From NCBI GenBank assembly GCA_023897205.1, contig JAHWDD010000001.1:5394001-5458000 (forward strand): DNA of 64,000 nucleotides, read 5' to 3'. A program made the translations under genes and the position numbers. The first letter of the stretch is position 1. Each line of letters opens with the position of its first letter. Positions 32,989 to 43,253 of the stretch are shown in pieces. The notes beneath the pieces were generated by a model that worked only from the letters and a program-made list of their open reading frames with translations, made no database searches and was not told where the DNA came from. The stretch comes from Exophiala sp. HKRS030. Its lineage: Eukaryota > Ascomycota > Eurotiomycetes > Chaetothyriales > Herpotrichiellaceae.

Positions 32989-33580
32989 GTTTGGGGGTGG
33001 CTGGGTTCCCGTAAGGAGGCAAAGGTAGGTACTTAGGGGTGAAGACAATAGGATAGAAGGTGTGCGATATTCATTATATACTCACACCAAAAAATCCCAG
33101 ATGACAATGTGAGAGAATCATACTCCATACTTACCACAAAATTGGGCTCATACCTAACCTTCCTCCAACAAATCGAACCGGGGTTAGAAATATGGAGTCA
33201 CTCTAACCGTTCAAGGCAGGTATCCCCCCCTTCCCCACCAATCTTCGAGCGGCGGCTACGTCTCCTTACTCGCAGTTTATCCGCCATGTGGAAATCGTGC
33301 CGGACCGGCAACGCCTGATCAGGTAGATTTCTCAACCTCGCCGAGAGAGGGACTTGGGGGGCCCTTATCTGGCAAAACTTTCAACTTCTAGCGGGCCGTT
33401 GTTTTGCTACCCTTAGTCCAGAGGATTTGTGGGATCGCTGAAGGTTAAACATCGTATCTGGCTTACCGTGGTTTATCATGGTTTATTATAATTAGGGCTT
33501 CAACTTGGAGCTTTTCGCGCCTGTCATCTCCTCAGTAATCATTGACTGTTCTATCCCACCAAAGACCATTTCCAACTGTA
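32989..33580. promoter_or_regulatory. Divergent promoter region between RidA-like (-) and amine oxidase (+) genes
   Basis: 592 bp. TATA-like elements lie on both sides (33073-33080 for the minus gene, about 33481-33492 for the plus gene). A near-perfect 13-bp palindrome TGCCGGACCGGCA at 33298-33310 contains CGG and CCG triplets of the kind Zn2Cys6 proteins bind. Its role as an operator is a guess. Confidence 0.5.
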
Positions 33581-35218
33581 ATGTCTCCTTATCAAGCAAA
33601 TCTCTCGCACGACGGTCAGAAATGGACCGCAAAGGATGGGCTTACCCGGGGCCTCCCGACTTATGGTGTCATCAAACCCGAGAGTCACATTCGACAGCAG
33701 AGCAACAACGACAAAATATGGGAGGTAATAGTCATCGGCGCTGGTTACACCGGTTTAATTGCTGCTCGTGACCTCGTCAAGGCTGGTGAGTCCGAACAGA
33801 AAAAGAAAGAAAACATGGCCGATTGGTGATGGCATGGGAAAAAAAAAACACCACCACTGACATTTTCGAAATACTTAGGCAAGAAAGCGCTTCTCCTCGA
33901 AGCCCGCGATCGTGTCGGTGGCCGTACCTGGAGTGCTCAGGTCGACGGTACCACGTACGAGATGGGCGGCACTTGGGTGTCGCACGTCCACGGCCGTCTG
34001 TTTGCCGAGATGCAAAGATATGGTCTGAAGGACGAGGTGCAGATGACGCGTACGGACGACGGCGGTTGCTCTTATTTCACCCTCGATACAGGGTCGGGCT
34101 CGCGGAAGCTCTCACTCAAAGAGGCCAGCGATATGACCATGCGGGCGTGGAGGATCTTTGTCAACTTTGACGGCAACGACGGTCGGTCCATCTGTCCACT
34201 GCCATACTCGACCCTGGGCAATTCACGGGTCACGTTTGAACAGGTCAAGGCCGTCGATCAACTGTCGTGCCGTGACCGCATCGAACAGATCCGGGACCAA
34301 TTGAGCGCCGATGAACTTGCCCTCCTCGAGTCCCTCGTCCCTCACATTTGCGCGGGAGCCGTCGAGGACGTCGGTTTCCTAGAGATGCTTCGCGCCCAGG
34401 CTCTACAAGGTTTCACCCCCGAGACGTTCGAAGAGGTTTGGACGTTGTACAAGATCCGAGAGGGCCAGTCGACACTCGCCCGCCGCGTTTTCGACGATGC
34501 GGTTAGATTGGGTCTCCAGTATTCCTTCAAAACCCCCGTGAAATCCATCGTTCAAGACAAACAGGGCATCGTCTCGATCACGACGACAGCCACCGGCGGC
34601 GAAACCACAACCTACCGGGCCAAGCGCGTCATCAATACCATCCCTCTCACCGTCCTTTCCACGATCCACTTTGATCCTCCCCTCTCGCCTCTCCGCCAGG
34701 AGGCCATCAAAATTGGTCACCTCAATCACCTCACCAAGATTCACGCCGAAGTCGAAGGTGACCTTCGTGGTCTCCGAGGATGTACGTGGCCCGGCGACCT
34801 CCTCTATGTCTACGGAGACGGCTTCTGCGCCGGAGAAAAGTCGACCCGGATCACCTCGTTCGCCGGCGACAATCGAGGTAAACTCGATCCACTAAAAGAG
34901 CCCGAGAGGCTCGCCACCGCGCTACAACGATTTCATCCCATGAACATAAAAAAGATCGTGTTTCACGATTGGCTGTCGGATCCTTATTCGATGGCAGGTC
35001 CGGCCTGGTACCGGACTGGATATCTCACCAAGTATCTGGCCGAACTTCAGAAACGCCACGGCAATGTGCTGATGGCAAACTCCGACTGGGCGTCCGGATG
35101 GAGAGCTTTCATCGAGGGAGCGATGGAACAGGGCGCTCTCGCCGCCGATACCGCCATGGACGAGGTGGGCATTCTTGGTGCCAACACACCTCCCTTGTCA
35201 GCTCAGTCCATGCTGTAA
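33581..35218 (+). CDS. Flavin-containing amine oxidase (monoamine oxidase family)
   Basis: FAD enzyme oxidising an amine to an imine/aldehyde with release of H2O2. Exons 33581-33785 and 33879-35218 give 514 residues. The FAD-binding motif is VIVIGAGYTGLIAARDLVKAG, followed across the intron by LLEARDRVGGRTWS and YEMGGTWVSHVHG. The substrate domain includes VLSTIHFDPPLSPLRQEA. The C-terminal FAD block is NSDWASGWRAFIEGAMEQG. In the segment corresponding to the cysteinyl-FAD site of animal MAO, this protein reads SMAGPAWYRTGYLTKYL without Cys, so FAD is probably not covalently bound. No PTS1 (ends QSML). It is divergently paired with the RidA-like gene, a sensible partner for imine products. 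The exact amine is unknown. Confidence 0.9.
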
Positions 35219-35696
35219 GGTCACGATATAGAAGAAGGAATAATAACAGGGAGGCCAGAAAACAATTTGAGAAGTTGACCTCCTTGAACAGAATCTGGAA
35301 CAATTCAACTCTACAATATATACGTACCAAAAACCCCTGGCGCCCATCCCATGCTGTTGTTATAATCTTGCATCTGAACGGGGGTAAGGAGCCTGGCGAA
35401 CTTTAACTGAGTTTACAAAAAGCGCTTCCGTTCTAGTTGACTTTTGTGAACATCAACTCTCATGTATACGCGTAGCTTGTTCCGGACATGGAAGTATTTA
35501 TGCCATACCACCAATGCACGCGTCTATAATAGTCACTGATGTAGGAATTGGTCTCATCATCAATCTTGGTCTCTGGAGTTGTCCACTGCCGTTGTGGCGA
35601 ATTCAACGTCTTTTCCTTGACGATAAAGCCTGCAAACGTATGGGAAACTCCAATCCCAGCCATCGCGAATGAGAAAAGCCGAGGGAACAGAAGCCT
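35219..35696. other. Convergent 3' spacer between amine oxidase and acetyltransferase genes
   Basis: 478 bp, no coding signal; the 3' ends of both genes face here. Confidence 0.6.
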
Positions 35697-36572
35697 TCAG
35701 CACACTGTGACTTTCTTGATCACCCTGGCAGGACTACCCACCGCAACTGAAAAAGGGGGGATATCATGGGTCACCACGCTTCCTGCACCGATGGTGCAAC
35801 CGTCCCCGATGGTCACGCCGGGGAGGATCAAGGCACAACCACCGATCCAACAGTCGTTGCCGATCTTGACTTCCTTTGCAAACTCGATGTCCTGGCGACG
35901 GGATTGGACCTCGGTCTCGTGAGTCGCCGTGTAAATGTTGACACCGGGGCCGAACATGACTCGATCTCCAATGGTGACTAGACCACAATCGATGATGACT
36001 AGGCTGTTCAATTTCAAACTTGTCGTTAGCCGCCACAAGTCGAAACAAACAGCGGGGTTCCTTAGGGTTTGTGATCCGATACTCACTTTGAGTTGCCATA
36101 AAATCGGTCCCCGATGGAAATGTTACAACCATAGTCGAAGAAAAAGGTAGGCTCGATCCAACAGTCCTTGCCGACCTTTCCCAACAGTTGACCGAGAGCA
36201 CCCTCCCGAAACACGGTCAATGATTCCACCGTTGCATCTTCAGGAAGATGGTCATTGTACTTCTTTGTCAATTTTCGCGCACGGAGACGGGCCTCCTTCA
36301 GTTCAGGGACAAAAGAATCATATCTAAGAAAAAATCCACCAGTCAATTCAAAAACATCAGAAAACTTCTCCCGAAAGAAGAGATATTGCGTTTTCAATTC
36401 CCTTCCACGCGAAAGAAAGAGATGGGGATGCCACTTGCAGTAGACCCGATAACATCCTCTCATACTGTTCGCACCAGGGAACATGATTCAACTCTCGTGC
36501 CCGTTTGATGATTTCTTGGTTTTTGTCTTGTCCATTCGGCAAAGCTGCCTTAGCATTTGTATGATGGCTCAT
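35697..36572 (-). CDS. Sugar O-acetyltransferase (maltose/galactoside acetyltransferase, left-handed beta-helix)
   Basis: Transfers acetyl from acetyl-CoA to a sugar or related hydroxyl group. Three exons: 36572-36439, 36323-36087 and 36018-35697, giving 230 residues. Intron 1 (36438-36324) uses a GC donor (GCAAGT), not GT. Only this choice joins the Mac-domain motif correctly as ERMLSGLLYDSFVPELKEAR; the GT donors nearby give the wrong phase or lose the motif. Hexapeptide repeats follow: DYGCNISIGDRFYGNSN, IIDCGLVTIGDRVMFGPGVNIYTATH (with the catalytic His), IGNDCWIGGCALILPGVTIGDGCTIGAGSVV and the typical end GSPARVIKKV. The upstream frame beyond 36572 has no ATG. A TATAAAG element lies at 36662-36668. 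Its link to the neighbouring amine genes is unclear; it could acetylate an intermediate or be a passenger. Confidence 0.88.
36324..36438 (-). other. GC-AG intron in the acetyltransferase gene
   Basis: The donor GCAAGT follows ..GGT CTA CT and the acceptor is TTCTTAG. This is the best-known non-canonical splice class. It is supported here by phase and by the restored MLSGLLYD motif. Confidence 0.7.
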
Positions 36573-37956
36573 TCTTTCCCTTTCAGAGACTCTGTCGGCT
36601 AAATATCTCCCTGCTCGGTACGTGTTGATTGGCAACTTCGGGTTTCAATAGATGTCCGTATCTTTATATTGAGGATGACGACGTCTTATCTTCACAATAA
36701 CACACGGTACGTTTTTATCATCCTCCTGTGGCAAGGAGGAAGGATCTAAACAAAACATGGCTTGCGTCCAAGTTGATGAGTGAGACGGGTGGCTGCTCAT
36801 GAAATTGCCGTCTTTGGTAATTTCCCCAACTTCAGGTAGCGTGGGACCCACAAGCTTTAACGAGAAGCCCTCGCAAAGGGGGGTACACCCGCCCTTCTAC
36901 GTTGTCTCTGTCGAGGGTTACTTGGCTCTCGCTGAGGCTTGAACAGCCCAGGCAAGAAAAGAAGTAATCATGTTCCGAAAATCCGGGTAGATTGTAGCGT
37001 TCTAGGTTATGATTGTAAGAGATTCCACAAGTTGTTTTGTCTGTCGGACAACGCCAAACGGCAGTCTCAGCTCCTGTCTGATATAGTAGTGACGGGGCAG
37101 TTACCAGCCTCTCTTCCGGAGGAGTATATAGATACTCTTACCTGCCCCAGGTCTTTCTAGGGATGCAAATACAGATTCCTTTCGCCCTTCTTTTTGGCCC
37201 ACAGAACTTTGATGGTCTGCATGGAACTACACAGGGTTGATTTTTCCGTAAATTATGAATAGGCGAGCCATGCATAAAGATATCTCACAGGGGTTCCTGG
37301 GTTCGTTAAGGGCTGTATTGACTTTCGCAATATACGGTAGAATAAAGAAAAAGATTGAGAGTTGTCCAAAATCTTGATATAGCAATCTTCATCCCTGGAG
37401 TACGACAGTAAGAGTCTTAAAATACTTTCACGAGAAAGACGCATGATTCTTTCGTAATGATTACAATGCGATACAATCACACAATTCTCCTTGAAGTTTA
37501 ACGTGCAATCTAGGCGGCGTGGTTGTCGATAGGGGACACTTCGGCGAGCCCAGCCTAGTGTACGACTCACTTTCTGCCTTCCCCGAGGTTGGACTCCCCC
37601 AGTCCCCCAAGTCTTAGGCGTCTCCCGGCAACCATCACCTAACACACAGGGGGCGTCGTGATGACATGACAGACAAGATCTCTGAGCTTTATATCATTGA
37701 CGGGCGTCGAATTGACTCGCTAAATACCTACCCGTAGTTGGAAAAGGTTTAGTTGAGTAAGTTGGCGGGTAACCGATTTTACTACCCCGCACTCTTTCTT
37801 GAATCAACGTCCACCTTATCTCTACATCAAAAGCTGATGATGATAACGTACTGTTCTCACTGCTGGCCATATCACAAAGTGCAAAGAAGTCCATTTGTTT
37901 TGTGCACCCCCAGCCGTTTGGCGTCCAGTCAGGAGCATTTGCATCATCAACCAGCC
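36573..37956. promoter_or_regulatory. Divergent intergenic region between acetyltransferase (-) and Zn2Cys6 regulator (+)
   Basis: 1.38 kb with no coding signal. A TATA-like element for the minus gene is at 36662-36668. Nothing else could be assigned. Confidence 0.45.
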
Positions 37957-39775
37957 ATGCCAGCGACATCCACATCCCGGGCACCAGGTACGTTGACGAC
38001 ATGGGTCATTTGGGAACTGATCACACTGTCTGACGTCTGACCGATCAATCACAGGACCAGCTTGTGAAACCTGTCGCAGGAGAAGCCGGAAGTGTGATAG
38101 AGAGCGTCCGCAATGTAGCAGATGCTTGACCAAAGGATTGGTCTGTGAGGGCTACCCGACACAGTTTAAGATTCTCGGCCTAGATACGGGGCCCAAGGCT
38201 TTTAAAAGCAACAACACCCAGAAACGAAAGCGAGCGCCGCCCAAGCCGAAGAAGCGGAGTTCGAATTCGAATTCGAATACAGAAAGCGGCTCAAAACTTC
38301 CTCCATCCAAAAAATTCAACGTTGCCCCCATTCCACCACCAGCCTCCGGGAGCAGCCCGCACCAGGGTGGTCCTTCCATATTTCAGACGACGACGACACC
38401 GCCAATCACGAGCTTCTCATCACCTCCAGCCAACTCCCAATGTTCCAGCAGCAGCCCTTCTTCCGCCTCCTTTGCGTCGTTTACGCGGTCGACCCAACTT
38501 GACCATATCCTAGCACAAGAACAGACGTGGACCCGTCTCAACCATTTCGAGAATTCATTGTGCGAGATCCTCAGCGTCCATACCACCATGACCACCAATC
38601 CTTTCCGGGATCACATCATTCCACTTGCCAACCAGCACTCTGGTCTTTTGCACGCCGTGCTTGGACTATCAGCCTGCCATATGATCAATTCAGGTATTGA
38701 CAATACACCAAAAGCTCACACGGCGGCTCTGGAGCATAGGCTATCGGCGATCCAGGAACTAGGCGCCCTCCTCCTCAAGGAAGAGTGTTTTGGGTTGGAG
38801 GACACGGAGGAGGTGCTTTCGTTGGCGATCGTCCTGATCTTGGTGCTGCACGACATTTGCGAATCCGGAAAGTCGTTTCACGGAGCTCACCTGAACGGCG
38901 TCGCGTTTCTTTGCGCCAGAATCGTTGCGGGACCGACGACCCCGTCTCCGACCAAAACCTTTTTGTTGGCCGCCCTTTCATGGTTGGATATCCTTCGAGG
39001 ATTCACCGGCGCCGAGAAGCTGGCATTCGCCCCTAGTGTCCGCGACTTTGTCTACTTTGCGGACGGCTTCCCGCTCGAGACGGCCGTCGGTTGTCCAGCC
39101 GAGCTGTTTCGAACCGTCGGTCTGGTTCTTGAGTCTGGGAAGGCTTACCGTGCACAGGAACTGAGCACCGATGATTTCGTGGCGGATCTCGAAGATGCCG
39201 AGGAGAGGATGCGGAAGTGGGACGTCGACCAGAACGTTTACCCTACCCAGGATCCCGAGTGGAAATTGCTCGCCGACGCCTATCGCCACGTCTGCCTTTT
39301 ACGCATCTTGAGATTTCCAAACCCGTTCCAGACACCTTGTACCGATACCAGGATCGTGGAATCCGTGGAAAGCATCCTCGACGACTGTGCCAAGATGCCT
39401 TGGTCGTCGTCGATGTACAAGCGGCTTCTGTTCCCCCTGTTCATGGCCGGTGCCGACACCGTTTCGGTCCACCGCCAGCACTACGTCAAGATTTGCATCG
39501 CCGAGATCTTGGACAAGACGAAATTCCCGCAGCCCGCGGTGATGGAAATCCTCGACGCCGTCTGGCAAGCGCGGTCGTCCTTGGAGGTGGAGAGCCCCCT
39601 CGCCCAGCAAGAGCAAGGGAACGTTCCGTGGATGGAATTTGTAAGTCTTTGCCTTGGCTGGCCATTATCGAACCTCCTCCTTGGTTGGGCTACGATGAGC
39701 TGACTCGTTTTACACGCATTTCTACAGACGTGTTCGACGTCGCTCAAGAAGCAGCACGATTACTTGTTCTTTTAG
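37957..39775 (+). CDS. Zn2Cys6 transcription factor with Fungal_trans_2-type domain; probable cluster regulator
   Basis: Nuclear DNA-binding regulator. Exons 37957-37987, 38055-39640 and 39728-39775 join to 554 residues. The first exon is only 31 nt (MPATSTSRAP) and is needed because the zinc cluster starts right after it: CETCRRRSRKCD..CSRCLTKGLVCEGYP, six Cys with spacing C-x2-C-x6-C-x5-C-x2-C-x6-C. A basic stretch follows (KRKRAPPKPKKRSS), then a Ser/Pro/Asn-rich linker and a fungal transcription-factor domain (LLHAVLGLSACHMINSG, LEHRLSAIQELG, ..LAALSWLDILRGFTG). The last short exon ends KKQHDYLFF. Its position in the middle of the amine-related genes suggests it controls them; that is inference. 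Confidence 0.88.
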
Positions 39776-40230
39776 GGACATTTGTTCCTGTATAAATTCG
39801 GCCAGTCCCACGTGTTTATTGACCCACTCCTCCTTCCGTCCGAGGAGACCTCTCTCGGTGCTGCTGCTTTTACATACTCAGGAAGAAGCTTATTCCTATT
39901 GTTGACGAGATGAAACGTGCTCATGGTTATCATGTAATGCTTGAAGTCTGTGATCTACTTTGAGGGCAACGAATACCCACGAAATCAAAACTCCTCCGAG
40001 TAATACCATCACCCCAGATTCTTGCCCCATCTCACTCTTAATTTCTCTCGTGGTTAAATTCAATCTCACTCCCCACCATCAAGACGTGGTTTTCTGTACA
40101 TCATTCTCCTGCATATTGCATCTTCTTATCTTTGCAGTGAAGCTTTTCCAGTGGTTCTGCATCTACCAAACGGCCCACTTCACCATGTACATGCGCTGTC
40201 GCCAAGACCACGGTTCAATGTCGTCGTTGT
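39776..40230. other. Convergent 3' spacer between regulator and permease genes
   Basis: 455 bp, no coding signal seen. Confidence 0.6.
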
Positions 40231-42315
40231 CTACGCTTCAACTGATGCCCTTCGTGAGGAGGAGGCGGTGGGATTCTTGGCCCTGGAAATTTGATTTGCC
40301 ACTTGGATCATATCCCATTGAATGTGTGGACCTTCGAAATTCCTTCCGATGGTGAACCAGAAGATGATGAATATGGTGAAGAGACCAACGAGAATGACGC
40401 TGGTGTAATTCATCGTGGCGGTGGATGTCGGGATGCTCGGTGGGAAGCAAACCATGACACCAAGAATCACAATCCAGAGACAGGAAAAGGCGTTGCAGAA
40501 GTATCCGAGCCAGCCAAGGTTGAGATACCTCGGGGGGAGCTTTTTGCGGCCCTGGAACAGAGCGATCCCTTGAGGGACGGCGTAGGTGATGTTGAGGTAC
40601 AGTACGGCACCGGTGACGATCGAGTTGAATGCGGTGGTCGACGCCAGATACAAAAGGCCATAACAGCAAACGAAAACGAAGGCGGCCACGGTTGTTCGGA
40701 CGGGGAACTTGAAGTATGGATCGATGCGTGCGAAGTAATTGGAAAATGGAACACCGTGCTATAAAATCGAATTGGAGATTGTTAGTGCCAAAGAACAGGA
40801 AGAAAACAAACCTTGTGGATCGGCAAGAATCGGGATAGGCACTTACATCACGAGCAAATGCCCAGGCAATTCTACCTGCAGTAACCCATTGTGCAGTGAG
40901 ACAGACTATAGCGATCTCTGTTAGTGTCTCCAGGAACTCTTCTGCAAGAAACATGATCATGATGAATCCCCAGTGGGAGCACACTTACTGACGTAAATAA
41001 CGGCGAGCCAGATGATGGTGAACGAGGTTGCTGCTTTGCTACCTGTGCTGAAGATACCAATGTCAGTCATCGCGGGTCAGCGATATTCTGGGAGGGCGAC
41101 ATCACCCACGCTTGATAGACAATCTCCAAGCTGGGCAAGGGAGAATTGATGACAGCGTCGAGATCGTTCATGCAAAACATGAGGGCCAGCATGATAGGTA
41201 GCGCCGTCAAAATGCCCACGAGCATGGTAGCACCCATGACTTGAGGAACTCTCCGGCCCGGTTGTGACATTTCCTCGCTGATGTGGATGGCTCCGTCCGT
41301 ACCGCCGAACGTGTACATGGCATTCGTGATGCCGAGGAGCCACGCCGTTCCGTCGTTCCATCCACTGGTACCCAGACCACCTTGAGTGATCCATGATGCC
41401 GGCTGGACTTGTTGACGCATGGCGAGGACGATGATGAACATCAAAACCATTCCAATCAAGGATAGGAACAACGTCACTTGAACCGTCACCGAGACCTTGG
41501 ACGGGGCCAGAAAGAGTGGGACGACTTTGTGGGCAGGACATTAGCACCGTTCGGTTCACCTCTTAAGCTCGCGTGGACGTCAACTTACTTGTGATAAAGG
41601 CACATCCGACGTAGACCAGCCAAATTTGATAAGCATGGATCACAAAATCCGGGTGGAAGAAGCGAGCGAGCCCGCAGATGGAAACGGCGGCCAGTGAGAG
41701 ACCCGAGGATGTGACAACCCACCATGCGACGACGGACATCCAACCAATTATAAAGGCCGCAAATCTCTTGTGTTTCTTGGGGGCAAGGATGTAGCAAAAG
41801 TGATATTGACCGCCGGAGCTAGGGAATGCCGAAGCCAGCTCACTCAGCCCCAAGGTGACGGCGAACTGTACGAAGAAGGCCAGTACCAGACCGAATATGA
41901 CCATCCGTGGGCCGTTGTAAATGAGGTTCTGGCCAAAGTTGCTCTAGAAACAAGTAAAAATATCGAATTAGTCTTGTCCCCAGTATTACCATCTCGCAAC
42001 AATCACACAAGAGTTGCTTAAAAGTGCAACAGCGGTGAGAGAGAAGTCCCAAAGGCACACACATACCAGATATCCAACCCATGAGTTGGTGATGGAAAAG
42101 GCTAGACCCAAGGCCGAAAGCCACTTGAACTGTCTCTGCATGGCCGGATCATGGCCGTTGGCTCGCAGGACGACGTCGTCGGCATCCTCAACGCTATTGA
42201 TAGAGCCAACAACGATCAAATCCTCTTTGTTTAGAGGAGTCTCGGCCGCCGAGTTATTCTTGGTCTCATCTTTCAAGCTCCGGACAGAAGAAGCGTTGAT
42301 GGCTGTTTCGTCCAT
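40231..42315 (-). CDS. Amino-acid/GABA-type permease (APC superfamily)
   Basis: Plasma-membrane importer of amino acids, GABA or choline-like compounds. Exons: 42315-42067, 41943-41589, 41524-41110, 41047-40989, then an exon ending at 40847 that starts at 40941 or 40917, and 40758-40231. Both choices keep frame and give 566 or 558 residues; I cannot decide between them. Motifs: FKWLSALGLAFSITNSWVGYL (TM1), LSELASAFPSSGGQYHF (the hallmark of Uga4/Hnm1-like permeases), GTDGAIHISEEMSQPGRRVPQ, AGRIAWAFARDHGVPFSNYF and ASTTAFNSIVTGAVLYLNITYAVPQ. About 12 membrane segments, with hydrophilic ends. It is divergent from the copper amine oxidase, consistent with supplying its substrate or the precursor for the decarboxylase. 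Confidence 0.9.
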
Positions 42316-43253
42316 GATACTCCCGGTAGGTATAGAAAGGGGGCTTCAGGCAATAATAACGTTTTTTTCGGAGTGTGTGTTGGAAGAACGCCAGCAGGCT
42401 GCGGTTCAGATTGCAAGAGGCAGGTCACTGTCAGAAGGAAGAAGATGCCAGCTGCGGTCGGCCCAGGGCATCATTTATGTAGCGCTTCGCCTGTTCAAAC
42501 TGACCTCTATCAAGGTCTGAAGCCGAGCTTGTGCAAACTTTCCGAAAGGGGTATAGAGAGGTTCGTCGTTATCATAACCTCCATGTTCTTGATTAATCAG
42601 GGCGAAGGAGATTGAACCAAAAATCCTGGAGAGACACACACTTCGTATCTCGGGGGAAGAGGCGTTTTCTCAGTTGGCAGAATTACCATTTCTGGCCTAG
42701 TTCGAGTGGTGGGGCCGTGTCTCCCAGGCTAGTTCCATTCCGGGGGGCGTTATAAGGGAAGCGGCCGTCAACTTACAGTTGGTGACTGGCCGAATTTCCT
42801 CTCATGGTCAGGCGCTTCTTCTGGCATATGGTGATAGTTCGAAAACCCGAATTCTTGAGGTTCCAAAAGTATGAACGAGGATACCCTGATTTGGAAGTTT
42901 TCCCAACTAAACATGGGACATGCTGGATTAGTTCACATTACGCAGCGACTATCGTGGGCGAATGGGACTCTTCCCTCGTTTCTTGCTTCGATCGATGCAG
43001 GGTATCTTGATTCAAGGATGCTCCGCTCCGGAATGGACGAATTGCTATATCAAGATGATAGTTGAAAAAGAATGAATCTGGAAAGTCGAGCCAGTTGCCA
43101 AGATAGAGTGTGGAAATTTCCCCAAACCTGAGTTCTGATAGAGTATATATATCCTACGAGACAGCGAATATTTCACCTGGGGATACTACTTTGTACACCC
43201 TTGCCACAACTTTCGATGGTAGAAGAAGAGTAAAAGCTCGCTCAACAGCCAAC
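42316..43253. promoter_or_regulatory. Divergent promoter region between permease (-) and copper amine oxidase (+)
   Basis: 938 bp. A TATATATA run at 43144-43152 lies about 100 bp before the amine oxidase ATG and is a good TATA box. No coding signal. Confidence 0.55.
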
